A stretch of DNA of 64,000 nucleotides from Apodospora peruviana. Lineage: Eukaryota; Ascomycota; Sordariomycetes; Sordariales; Lasiosphaeriaceae. A program made the translations under genes and the position numbers. The stretch lies in contig JAUEDM010000003.1 in NCBI GenBank assembly GCA_033439685.1, positions 3,936,001-4,000,000 on the forward strand, in the 5' to 3' direction. Numbering within the stretch: position 1 is the first letter of the stretch; every line of letters starts with the position of its first letter. The notes beneath the pieces are model-generated. The model made no database searches, was not told the DNA's origin, and saw only the letters and a program-made list of their open reading frames with translations. Below, one piece after another: positions 9,950 through 20,900 of the stretch.

Positions 9950-10820
9950 CTAGTTAGAAGAAGGGAAAGAATTCGTCCAGGAGTCGCAAACTGCGGTGAC
10001 TGGAGCTCCGGCTGATGCTAAGTCGAAGAAAAGGAAAAACGAACAGCTGAACCGCCCGCAAAGAGCCAATGCCCAATGCCAATGTGATATCACCCCATAT
10101 TGAACGGCGGGCTTGCAGTCGCTGGCATCCAGACAGCTCTTCTTCTCCAGCTTGTCCACGGGTGGCTTTGCCCTGCCATGCTTGACCACGAACTCTTCCC
10201 TCTCCCGACTGTCAGTCAAGTTGCGGAACTCCTCCCCAAGCGGCGACCTGATGGGGATGTGAAACATGGTCCCGTCCGCAGCACGACACGTATACATATT
10301 CGCCTTATGCGGCCGCTTCTTCTTCCTCGGTTCTTCCGTCTTGGCGTTGGCATCATCGACAGGACCCTCTAAAGCGGCACCAGTGATAGTCAAGCCCATG
10401 GAGCCACCGGATAGACACGGGGAAATCGTCCGTGCTGCTGCTTTGCGTGATGATCTGCCGGCAGGCATCGTCGTGGCCGCCCGAGGTGTAGATGCCCAAG
10501 CTTGTCCATCCGTCGGCTCGATTGCCGTCGGCGCTGTCAAACACCTCGTTCTTTGCCTCGCGCTCGCAGTAATCACCGAACGGGATGAGTTCGCACGAGG
10601 TGCCGAATCTTGGCCCGCCATAGCAGTCGACGTTCGGATCTTGGCCGTTGTCGCCGGCTTCGTAAAGCGTGATCGTGACGGGACTTTCGTCGTCACGGCG
10701 CTCATTGGCGGCTGCGTTGACGGGGTTCATGTTGTTGTTGTCGTCTGCGTTGATGGTTGCCATCGCGCGAACTTGGATGATGATGGCTTGGAGGAGGAAT
10801 AAAGGGGTGAGGAAATGCAT
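9950..10820 (-). CDS. Secreted Cys-containing protein, apparently frameshifted
   Basis: The reverse frame from ATG 10820 starts with a signal peptide (MHFLTPLFLLQAIIIQVRA). It continues as an acidic, Cys-containing domain (VDCYGGPRFGTSCELIPFGD, then DYCEREAK) and ends at 10353. The adjacent frame, to 9950, carries what looks like the rest of the same protein (GSMGLTITGAALEGPVDD, then MYTCRAADGTMFHIPIRS and CLDASDCKPAVQYG). Dropping one base near 10410 would join the two frames smoothly. No GT-AG intron with the right phase was found there. So this is either a one-base lesion or sequencing error, or the gene really stops at 10353. I do not recognise the family. The signal peptide and cysteines suggest an extracellular protein, possibly an effector. 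Confidence 0.4.
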
Positions 10821-11895
10821 TTTGAACGGTCGGCCTTTTCAGAGGGGCACCTAGGCAAGTGAGTCGTGACTTCTGAGCGCTTATGATTGGCTTATGTAGG
10901 GTAGTTGCCGTACAGCCTTTGAGGCAGTGACAGTGGATGAAATGGGGGAGTTCTTGAAGATGTCTTCAAGTTGGTTCTGGGTGGTGGAGGTAGCGAGTTC
11001 AAGAACCTGACATGTCGGGCATCAGATATGCCTTCTATCTTCGCATTCCTGTCGCAAGGGTTAGAGCCGAGTCTCAGATTGAATACACTGAGCAATTTGT
11101 TGACGGCTGTTGAGAATTTGCCTTTGTGCACATACAGGGGCTACGAGGACGTAGTACCCATCGTTACTCATCGTTACTCCAGAGGAACAAGTATAGATGT
11201 TTGGTCGTTTTGGCGGTTCCGCCAGGTCTGATTACCGGTGAACAGCATCACAACTTCCGAGACAATTAGTATCATTTGCATCTTCGACGGCTGTCGACTC
11301 TCGTACGCCAATAGGAGTTTTGGTGCTGTCAGAACGACAGAGAGATGGTGAGGAGGTTGTCCTCACCTTGCATCACGTCTGAGGTATTATCTCTGAGATT
11401 TTCCCCCGCGGCCGCTTTACACAAGGCGTCCAGCCACGTCCAAGGCCGACGGTCTGCTGTGTTAAAGGGAGATGTGTTAGGGTCGTTATGTCCTTATCCA
11501 TGTTTTGTTGAGGCTCTGCCCAAGCTGCCGCCCTACAGACCTGCACAAAGTGGCCAGCAGGGTAGAGTAAGGGAGCGTAAGGGAGATCAAGGACTAACAC
11601 GGCCTAGGTAAGGGCCGAGGTCCGGTATGGGTGGCCAAGGTCACGTCGGCTGTGTTGGCTGCAGACCCATACACGTATAAGTATGTCCCATCAAACAGTT
11701 CACTCAGCAAGGTGCTAATTTCAGTAAGGGACAACGCATGCATGAGGGGATACGTTAGGAAGAACAGAGAAGCTGTCACAGACGACAGAACTAGCGAGTA
11801 AAACGTGTCTTTCATAACTATTCTGCAAGTATATCATCTAAAGTGGTACTTCATCTCCATCCAACACCGATACTACCACCAATTAGGCAGTCCCC
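10821..11895. other. Long intergenic region, no supported gene
   Basis: About 1.1 kb without a convincing gene. A reverse 73-codon frame (11815-11594) begins with a hydrophobic stretch but has no other support. The region includes the promoter of the secreted-protein gene. Confidence 0.4.
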
Positions 11896-12400
11896 TCAAT
11901 GCATCTGGTGACGAGCCCCAACCTTGTACGCCACAGCATAACGAGGCGTCGAGAAGATGATGGTGCTCCCGCGGTGGATGAAGAAGGTGTCACCCGGCAA
12001 CAGCTTGGCCGTGTTCCCTTGTTCGTCTTCAATATGCAGCTCGCCTAAAGACAAGCAGGTGTAATTAGCACAAAGTGTCATCACCAATCACTGGCTTGAC
12101 TTTGGCCAGAGTGCTGCTTACCTTTGAGCACAACTCCGGTCTCGTCGTAGTCATATTTAGGAGCAGGGTCTCGGTTGTCTATTTGCTCGAGGAGAAAGAA
12201 TGAACCGGTTAACGGATTGGGCGCATCTGCGTCTTTGGTCGAGGTGGAGAATACATCGCCTACACACAATTAGCATCATGGTGAGAAGGAAATGGTAGTC
12301 AAGGGTGGGAGCTTCTCTCACCAAAATACACGTTTGGCGGGCCGGGCTCTAGCTTGGGGACGCGGTGGAGCTTGCCCTCGTCTTTCCACTCGAAAACCAT
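11896..12400 (-). CDS. Small cupin, EutQ-like
   Basis: Three exons, 12400-12322, 12259-12122 and 12044-11896, with introns of 62 and 77 bp (GTGAGA...GTAG; GTAAGC...TTTAG), give 121 residues. Both intron borders fall in the middle of G-initial codons and restore a continuous single-domain cupin. The N-terminal strand is followed by EPGPPNVYFGDVF, then YDETGVVLKGELHIEDEQGN, and a second cupin motif KLLPGDTFFIHRGSTIIFST. Fungal proteins of this layout are commonly annotated as ethanolamine-utilization EutQ-like cupins. Their reaction is generally not established. Its location inside the oxidative cluster suggests an accessory catalytic or binding role on a cluster intermediate; that is inference. 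Confidence 0.8.
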
Positions 12401-13045
12401 GATGACGGACTGTGAAATAGGGTTCTGGAAGTTGGAAATATGGGGCCTGACTGACAGAATTAGACACTTGTGATGCTAGAATATTTCTGAGATCTGAGCA
12501 GAGTCTTAAGTTTATAAGTAGCATATCGGAAAGCAATAAGCAGTGATGACGATAGAGAATGATCATGCAAGTGAACACGGCCAATAATGTGTTAATCCTC
12601 TTTCCCTTATACAGACCAGTCTAGACTCTCTGGGGTCCACTCACTTCAACATGCCATGCCGAGATCTGTCCGCCGGATTTCCAGTGCATCGGGACGCTGA
12701 TTCAACATCACAAGTCACACAATGGGAAATAAATTATTTAAAAAATCACAGTCACATCGACATGGTCATGAAAGCTGTGGAAGAGACCGAGCTTCATATC
12801 CGGACTTTGTTCGAAAAAGACACCCAGGGGCCAGAACCCTCGGCCAGCCTACGTGGGGTCCTGTCAGCCAATGAGGTGTAATTCCGGGCCCAATCGGGCA
12901 CCTCAGTGAGAGTCAGAATTACAGCGCGTTATTGTACTCGTGGTCGTAGATAAGTACCTAGAGATTCATTACTTGACTAACGAGACACCTGCGTAATGCC
13001 AAATTCCTCACAGCATCACACCACATCATAATTCTTCACATCACA
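12401..13045. other. Divergent intergenic region, cupin / flavin hydroxylase 2
   Basis: Start codons on either side point away from each other, so both promoters must be here. A CCG-N8-CGG arrangement lies in the sequence aattccgggcccaatcggg near 12880-12900. No coding sequence was recognised. Confidence 0.45.
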
Positions 13046-14463
13046 ATGACCCATAACTCCAAACTCCACGTCCTAATCGCCGGCGCCGGCTTCGCTGGTT
13101 TAACGGCAGCCATAGAATGCCGACGACGAGGCATGGAAGTGACAATCCTCGAGATCTACCCAACAAGCCGAACCTTCGGCGACATCATCGACTTTTTCCC
13201 CAACGGCGGGCGCATCATCGAGAGCTGGGACAACGGGCGGGTCGGCCGCGACCTGATGAAGATCTGCATCAACCAGGGCGACCGGTTCCGGTACTGCAAA
13301 GCCGATGGCACGGTCATCTGGGAGGAGGACTGGATCCTCGAGCCGCACCATTACTGGCGGCAGTACGCCGGCCATCGCGGGCAGCTGCACAAGGTCATCC
13401 TTGATTATGCCGCGGAGATGGGTGTCAAGTTTCACTTTGGCGACCGCGTGGTGCGGTACGTCGACGGAGAAAAGCCGAGCGTCGTCACGGCCAGCGGCAA
13501 GACTCATGTGGCGGATGTGGTAGTCGCCGCCGACGGTCCCCGGTCTATTGCCCGGCAACAGGTTCTTGGACTGCCCGACACCAAGGTTAATAGTGGTTAT
13601 GCCATTTTTCGGGCTTACTTCTCCTTGACGGAGGAGCACCGACAGAATCCGCATCTGGCTGGCTTTTTTGACCCGACGACCGATTTGACCAAGTTGTGGG
13701 TTTCCAAGGACCTGCATATGCTAGTGTATACTTGGAATAAGGGGCGGGATATCGGTTGGGTGTTGACACACAAGGTATGTACTCCCCACCTATCACATTT
13801 GTGTAATAATCAGTCGCTAATCAGGCCACAAAGGATACCGCTGATATAGGCGAATCGTGGTCGTTCCCAGGAAAAAAGGAAGACGCTCTGGCATGCCTGG
13901 CGGAGGGTGGTTTTGAGCAGAAGCTCGTCGAGATGGTCAAAGCCACGCCGGAAAGAAATCTAGTCGACTACAAGCTCGTGTGGCGGGATCCCCTAGAGAA
14001 GACGTGGTTGAGTCCCTCGGCGCGCATGTGTGTGATCGGAGACGCAGCACACTGCCACCTTCCCACGTCTGCACAGGGTGGCTCGCAGGCGATGGAGGAC
14101 GGCGTGGCGCTGGCCATCGCGCTGGACCGCGCCCAGGGCGACGTGCCGTTGGGCCTGCGCGTCTTCGAGCGGATCCGGTTCAACCGCTCGCATGTCACGC
14201 ACATGTCGTCGATTAGCGTCCGAGATGGGTACCACAACGTCGACTGGGACGGGGACTTGATCAAAAAGAACCCGCAGGTGCTTAATTTGCCGCGGCTGTC
14301 GTGGGTTATTGAGTACGATATCTTCAGCGAGGCGGAGAAGCACTTTGATCAGTTGGCTGCTGATGTCAGGAGTTATCGGCCTGGAACTATCCAGGAGCTG
14401 GCTCTCCCCGCCGGTGGTACTTATGATGTTTTAGAAAACAGAAAGGTTGGACACCGTCCCTAG
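13046..14463 (+). CDS. FAD-dependent aromatic hydroxylase, salicylate hydroxylase-like (copy 2)
   Basis: Two exons, 13046-13774 and 13825-14463, split by a 50-bp intron (GTATGT...ATCAG), give 455 residues. It has the GXGXXG motif in VLIAGAGFAGLTAAIE, the DG motif in VVVAADGPRSIARQ and the GD motif in CVIGDAAHCHLPTSAQGG. Long identical blocks shared with the copy at 6077 (for example RVNSGYAIFRAYF-type, LVWRDP, VFERIRFNRSHV, ELALPAGG) show that the two are paralogues. Copy 2 has an intron and lacks the Val-rich tail of copy 1. Both probably hydroxylate an aromatic acid or phenol using NAD(P)H. The gene is convergent with the Zn2Cys6 regulator, with only 81 bp between stop codons. Confidence 0.88.
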
Positions 14464-14544
14464 CCCTATGACGGGCGATGGAGGTCAAGCAATAATTAGA
14501 ATTAGATATTTACTATTATTATTCCTCCCATCAATGAAGTAAAG

Positions 14545-15786
14545 TTATACTAATATCTGCGACTGGCCGATCCGTTGCATCGTATCTTGCCAACGTTCCG
14601 GTAACGCCCGCCCTTGCGTGACAAGGTCTTTGCGAGTCCACACCTCCTCCAAGATCCTCTGCCCGTTCTTGGTGTTGTGAATACCCAGCAGGTGCAGGCC
14701 GTCCAGCCGCGACTGGATGTACTCCCGTTCGTCGGCGCGCTCCAACTCAGCGCCGAGGACCACGACGCACCACCCCAGATTCGCGCCCGGCCCCAGCGCG
14801 TCGGGCACCATGGTGAGCAGCTGCTTGGCCGTGTCGAGCGACGCCTGCATCTCGACCGTCAGCGGCTCCTCCGGCCCGTGGGCGATACGGTGCACGTAGA
14901 TGTGCGACGCGTGGCGGAATATCTCGGCCGTGGCCACCATGCGCCGCCGCAGCTCCTCCTCGCCCATGCCCACCGTGGCAAACGGCACCGCGTTGTTGCG
15001 GCACGAGATGCCGACCAGCGGCCGCGAGTCGAGGATGATGGCCGTTGAGCGGATCTCGTTTTGCAAAGCGTCCACACGGCTCCGCACTTCGTCCGGCGGT
15101 GTCTGGTTGTCTCTGGAGGATGCATATAACCGCGCAGCCGCCCACTGTGGGTTCGAGGTCAGCTCAACTGCTTTTGATCACTCACGTAATTGGTTGAGAA
15201 GGACCGAGACTCACCATCAGCTTTGGCAACCTGGACGAGCAACCAAACAGCGCGTCAACATATTGGTTCTCTCCCGTTCCCGCTGTGCTGTCGTCCAGAG
15301 CAAGCCAGGGCTCCAGCTCCGGCATCGCCGGCTCACCGAGATTCAGTGCGCTCTGCGTATCCAGCAAACACACCCAGGTCTTGAGAAAGGGGTCGAGGTC
15401 GGCACAGTTACCCCGAGAACGGATCCAGCCCCGGATGGCGTCGTAATGGCCCCTCCACCGGCTGGACCCGGAAAAGACCTCAAAGGAAACCAAATGCAGC
15501 ATGGACGCCAGAGTGACTTGATCATGCACAAGATTGGGCGTCGAGAACCTATCCCTCAAAGCCTTGGCGGCTTGTCCTAAGTACCTGCGGGACGCCTTGT
15601 CGGCGGTGTGCTGCCAGCGGCTGTGGTGGGAGGCGGCGACGGCAAGGATGCCGTTCAGCAGCGCGGGTTCCTGCATGGCCATGGGCAGGAGAGAACGGTA
15701 GCCGTTGCCGGTGTAGTCGATGGCGAGTGCTATCCTCGCGATGTTTTCTGGTTATATGAGTAAGCAGCTTGGCATATGATGATGAT

Positions 15787-15846
<60 letters not shown>

Positions 15847-16315
15847 AATGACGACGATGACGACAATGACGACGATGACGACAATGACGACGACAGCTAC
15901 ATACGGATATAGTGTTGCATAAAGAAGCTGTCCTCGGACGGCAGCCCTAGAGCCGATAAGGAACCACCGGCCGTGGCACCGGGAAACGCGACATCATCTC
16001 GGTAGTCCGTTTCATGTCGGTGCTGTTGTCCGTCTTGGCGTCTTCTCCGTTGCCTAGATGTTCGTGCCACTGCGGCTGGCCACTGCATACGGATACCATA
16101 CCCGCGGCATCTAGTCCCTTTTTGTGTACAGACACGGCAGCCTGTGATAACAAAGTTAATCATGAGTTTTATCTGTGTGTGTGTCACTGTGAAATAGATA
16201 AAGGTCAAGACGTACGAGGCAGGCCCCCATCACATTGCCAGTTCCTGTCCAAGCAAGTCCAGCACGCGCCCTCGTCGTTCCGTCGTTCCGCCCGGGGTGG
16301 TAGATTGCGCTCCAT
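14545..16315 (-). CDS. Zn2Cys6 fungal transcription factor
   Basis: Four exons, 16315-16216, 16141-15905, 15747-15215 and 15144-14545, give 489 residues. The first splice joins the two halves of a perfect zinc cluster: CWTC-x6-C-x6-CRVC-x6-C (C-x2-C-x6-C-x6-C-x2-C-x6-C). It is followed by the basic stretch RQRRRRQDG and then a fungal-specific regulatory domain, with LPMAMQEPALLNGILAVAAS and YLGQAAKALRDRF as in the Fungal_trans_2/DUF3468 group. Introns are 74, 157 and 70 bp, all GT-AG; the second is mostly a 9-bp tandem repeat. It sits at the edge of the oxidative cluster and is the obvious candidate pathway regulator. CGG-based sites occur upstream of cluster genes, but binding is inferred. 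Confidence 0.85.
15778..15893. repeat. GAC/GAT 9-bp tandem repeat inside regulator intron 2
   Basis: About 116 bp of imperfect tandem copies of gacgacgat (plus strand), with some units changed to gacgacaat. It fills most of the 157-bp second intron of the Zn2Cys6 gene. Read as protein on the reverse strand it gives a poly-Ser frame, which is an artefact of the repeat. Confidence 0.9.
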
Positions 16316-17230
16316 ACTAGTAACTGGAACCACTCACACAAACACACAAATATAAAACCTTATCGGCATGTAGTATTACTGTAATGAGTACCGGTAGGTT
16401 GGTTGGCATGGACAAGCAACAAGCAGGAGGGAAGAGGACACCACAGAGAAGGAAGCCAACCCCAAGGGGGCGAGCGGGGTCGGATCGGGGTTTAACCACG
16501 CGTCGGGGTGGAGTTGATGAGTCCGGAGTCCGGGGTACCGACGGCAAGGTAGTGGTAGATAGCCCTTATGACTGTTCCCAATATCACCTAGCTCTGTGGT
16601 CTAGACAAAACGGTCAGCATCGGGGTGGACCCTGACCACTTTCGACCCCTCATGTCTGGGTCTTGATTTGGAGATGGTGGTTTCTGGCAGCGTCATCTCT
16701 TGTTGGGGAGATAAAGAACGTTCTGATTGGCCCTGTTCTTCCGTCTTGATCGATACTAAGATGCAAGACAAAAAGGTTGGAAGATGTTTGTTTTCGAGTT
16801 GAAACAACTGTCTGGGTTAGGGTTGTAAGGTGGTGGCCGTTTTCGGTTTGGTCGAGAGATTCAGGGGGTTGTCACGAATAGCACAGTGCTGCGTCTCTTT
16901 GCACGGGTGTTAGTGTACTACCTGATAGAGCCCTCCTGCAACTTTCCGGGGTTGCAATTCTGCCGGACAGAGCGGTATAGAGCGGTGAGCGAGGTCTTCT
17001 TTTGGTAACGTTAAATCTTTCCCTAACCGCCGTTAATACCTCTACCTTCATATTACCAATTTGGATTCTTCCGACCGACACTCGCCTCTAACCCTCGCTT
17101 CTAACCAAACAGCCGCCACTCGTCTCCTTCGCCTCTAACACGAGGTCCTCTTCAACCACCAGGTAGTATGTGAATATGGGATTGCCCAAGACCCCAAAGG
17201 AAAACAATCCGAGGAACTGGCTCAACCTTC
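16316..17230. other. Intergenic region upstream of the regulator
   Basis: Contains the regulator promoter. Several short frames occur but none has codon use or motifs that support a gene. Confidence 0.45.
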
Positions 17231-17740
17231 TCAAGTATTTCCCCCATCGGTCGTCAAAACCGAACTGCCTTCCCCCAACCGCCTCCCAGTCTTTGCTCGA
17301 AAAGCAGCATCCGCCTTAGCCAACCTACCCGCCATTTCCGCCTCTTCCATCTCCTCCCTGCGAGCGCAGTGCTGCTCAGCCTGCGCCACCAAGTCCTCCA
17401 TGGTCCGCTGCTTGGAATAGATGACGTCCGCGGCGCTGGCGGGGCCTTCAAGACAGCCACCGTCGCCACTGCTACAGTCCACGTAGGCCGCCTCAACAAC
17501 CTTGTTAAATCCCAGGTTGATGGCCACGGTGGTGACCTGCGCGTGCAGATTCGCGATGCAGCAGCTAACCCGGACGCCCAGCTGCCGAATCTCGTGCATG
17601 CGCGTCCGGAACAACAGACGAGTTTCTCTTCGGACACGGTGCGAGTTGGCTGACCGGCTCAGCTGCTGGTGCCGATGCGCTTGCATTTCTTGATCCGCCT
17701 CGTCCAGGGCGTCCCGCACGTCGAGATGGTGGCTCACGAG
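17231..17740 (-). CDS. Unassigned exon or gene fragment, Cys-containing helical protein
   Basis: A reverse frame of 169 codons plus stop opens just after a plausible splice acceptor (TCTAGCAG at about 17741-17748) and has no ATG near its start, so it looks like a 3' exon. The product is charged and helical (DEADQEMQAHRHQQ, EQHCARREEMEEAEMAG). It could be an extra last exon of the GTPase gene, joined from a GTATAG donor at 17907 in phase 0, in which case the GTPase would not end at 17902. It could also be the tail of a separate decayed gene. I do not recognise the family. Confidence 0.3.
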   Translation of the reverse strand, partial: LVSHHLDVRDALDEADQEMQAHRHQQLSRSANSHRVRRETRLLFRTRMHEIRQLGVRVSCCIANLHAQVTTVAINLGFNKVVEAAYVDCSSGDGGCLEGPASAADVIYSKQRTMEDLVAQAEQHCARREEMEEAEMAGRLAKADAAFRAKTGRRLGEGSSVLTTDGGNT

Positions 17741-17901
17741 CTGCTAGATCCGAACAAATTCGAAATACTCTAAGCTCTAATTTAAGATCCAGATACCGCC
17801 AGCGAGGTAGAGCTGAAAAGAACATGCCCGTTACGTCACCATACGCTTCTTTTACTCTCTGGTAATTTCGCCCTTCTGCCAGGCCATCTCTCTCCCACAA
17901 C

Positions 17902-20900
17902 CTATACCCTCTCCAACCCGCCCAACTCCGTCCTGACTCGTCCAACCTCTTCATCCACCCGCCTCCTAAAGTCTCCATCTCTTTCACTCTCAGCAATGAC
18001 ATTCTCATCACGTACGATATCCATCGTTTGGCGGATTGCCGCGAGATGTGTCTCAACCGCCGTCTGGATACCAGTTTGTAACTCGGTTGCCAATCCCTTG
18101 AATCGCCTACAGAGGGTCTTCATAATATTCTCGAAGAAGCTGTCGTCGGAGAGAGTGGATGAGATGATGCGCTTGCGGCGGGCGTCAGATCCGGCTCCTG
18201 TATTGACGGAGAAGTACAATGTTAGTGAGGGTTTTGGGATTGGGCGCAGATGACTGGGATCCGGAAGAATGGGAATCCAGACGCTAGATACGTACCTCCT
18301 TCGCGCCTACACATGTTATAGGCGCCCTCCATGCTCTCCCCCACGAGGGAGGTTCGGTGGCTGGATGTTGCATCGGCTCGAATAATTCTATTTCGAGTTA
18401 GTTATCCTTATCTGGTGCGTTTTAGGGAAACGTGCCGATGAAATACACATACTTCAATGCGCTCTCAAATACTTCGCACACGTCCTCAACATCAGCAACA
18501 AGGAGCCGCTGTCTGGATTCAAGGGCTTGGTGGAGGGCATCGGCTGCCATGTCGCCTTCTCCAAGTTGGTTATCTGCGTGAATCAGGGTCGTCAGAAGGT
18601 TGTCAGGTTTAGTCCCGTTTTTCTCGACAACATACCCAGATACTCGACGGCCCAGTCCATGACCGCTTCGATAGAGGCTATTATTTCGGCACTCCGCTCT
18701 TCAGTCAGGAGCGCCAGGAAGTTGTCCCACGGACGCTTCATGTCCCGAACCATTGAGTTCATTGCTTCCTTGTTCCAGTTTCGGGGACCAACTTTACTAG
18801 TATAATGGTTGCCGTAGTTTCCACAGAAAGCAATATAGGTAGCTAATTATCGAAGAGGTTAGATAGTGAATTAGTATTTGCGCTCATGGCGAGGGTGGTT
18901 GTGTTTGCTGTTGAGGCTTACAATGATGCCACTATCATAATCTTGTTAGCATATATAGCATATATAAAAGCAGAGACTTCTTTGCAGGCATATAAAGTCG
19001 GCACTCACTCCACGCCAGTCATCACTCGCATCCCGTGCTCCTCTGATCCACTGTCCGATGCGGCGCCCTGTTCGCTGTTATTAAGGATCTTGGGACGAAA
19101 GGAACCGAACCGAAATCGAATCAACGTGAAAACTTACTCTCGTAAATCTGTTCCCGAAACACATCCGTAAAAGACCTTGCCAGCCTGGAAAAAGGAGAAT
19201 TGCTCCCACCGAGGTCCTATTGAGCCGTGGTAAGCTTCCGGTTTTACTTCTCGATTCCCATATTTGTGTGTCGACCAACTCACCCTCCTCAGCCGCTGCT
19301 CAATCACATCCAGCGTCTCCCGCACAACCGCCTTGCGCTCTGCCGTCTCAGTCCCCCCGCCCGAGTGCACCCACAGCTCGACACTGCTGATTAGAGAACG
19401 CACATCATTATCCATGTAGTTGGTCGCAATCCGGAGCTGACTGGCCGCGACCATGGCAGCGCAGTGCTTGCGCAGCGCAATGATGCCACTCAGTTTCAGA
19501 AACGGGAGAGACCTGTCTCTCGGCTTCTCCCGATGCTTCCAATACATGGTGTTGCTGACGCAGAAGACCTTGAGGCTGCCGCCGGGGATGGCGTCCTTGT
19601 GGAGGTCAAGCAGGCGCTCCTTGACCATTTCATTACGGGTGGTGATGAGGTATTGATCCAATTCAAATGACTGGGCTTTTTTGGCGTTCCTCTTCACTCT
19701 CTCCCTGGCATGGAGGTTATTCTTCTCGGCGATTTCCCCGGGCAATAGCTCTCCCTCCTCGGCCTCTAATGTCTCCAGGTCGGTCAGGTCGGCCTCGATG
19801 GCCGCGATCTCTTCCTCGGTCGCACGCAGCCGGTCCATATACTCTTGGACCGTCCTCGCTCCGGACCCTCTCCAGTCGTTCCTGACCTCGTGGGCCTGGA
19901 TTTCCTCGGATCTGGTGCAGACTATGCCGACATTGGATAGCCTGACTTGGCGTGCGAGGTCGAAGACGGCCGTTACCCCCACGTCGGTGACGGCCCGCCC
20001 AATGTTACTGACCGCAAAGATCTCGTCGCACTCGAGGATATACCGCTCGGTGATGTTCTGTCGGGCGGAGTTGAGGTCTCGTAGACCGGGGAGGTCAACC
20101 AGCACTAATCCTTTGTTGAGGATGTGCGCGTCGAGGAAGACACGGATCTTCTTGATGTATGGCCAGGCCAAGGGGGTCTGTGTATCGGAAGACGCCGAGT
20201 CGGATGTGAGTCTGATCAAGAACTCGGTGCAAGCCTCACGCGAGGGCTGGACAGTACGGCCGCTGAGATCGGAAGGACGAAGTTCCTCGGCCCACTGCAG
20301 CATGGTCTCGATGATGACGTCTTCGGACTCGCCGCGCACAAATCTCCCACCCCTGAGCCGGTTCGGACCTCTGAACATGTTCTGAAATGTGTGACCGGCA
20401 ACCTGTGCCCGCCTGGCAATGTCTTCCTGCTCTTCTTTGTCCGTCGACGGGGGTCGCATGTGGTGGCGCCGATAGGCCTGGACCATCTCGGTCAGCTGGC
20501 TTCTGAGCTCTTGTCTGTCGAAGAGGTCGACTTCAATGGCAAAGTCGTCGCGTCCGTGGTAGTGGTATTCTGTCACGGCGCAGGTGCAGGCCGTTCCGCT
20601 GCTGTTGCTCTGCAGACACGACTGTTAGCCGGAGTTTAGGAAACGAAAACGGGCTACGGAGACACTTACTGCATGGGCTAGTTGTTCGCAGTCAAGGAGT
20701 GAGTTGAGCAGGCTGCTTTTTCCTTTTGGAGTAGTGTCAGTTTGATGTTTTTTGCGTGGGAAGCGTCTGTCTAATGATACATACCCACTCCCGAGTCTCC
20801 GACGAAGCCCACGGTCCGTGTGGGCGGGCAGTGGAACTGGGCCAGTTCGTTCGCTTTCTCACGGAGCCGTCGGATGGTAGAGTCCGGCTCGAGATGTAAG

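Noticed and set aside
10386..10416. Intron to explain the frame change in the secreted-protein gene
   Set aside because: The only 50-bp GTGTCT...TTTAG candidate joins the first exon to the wrong frame.
11594..11815. Reverse 73-codon frame with hydrophobic N-terminus
   Set aside because: No cysteine pattern, intron or promoter supports it; such frames are expected by chance.
15549..15884. Poly-Ser reverse frame
   Set aside because: It is created by the 9-bp tandem repeat inside the regulator intron and runs in the wrong frame for the adjoining exon.
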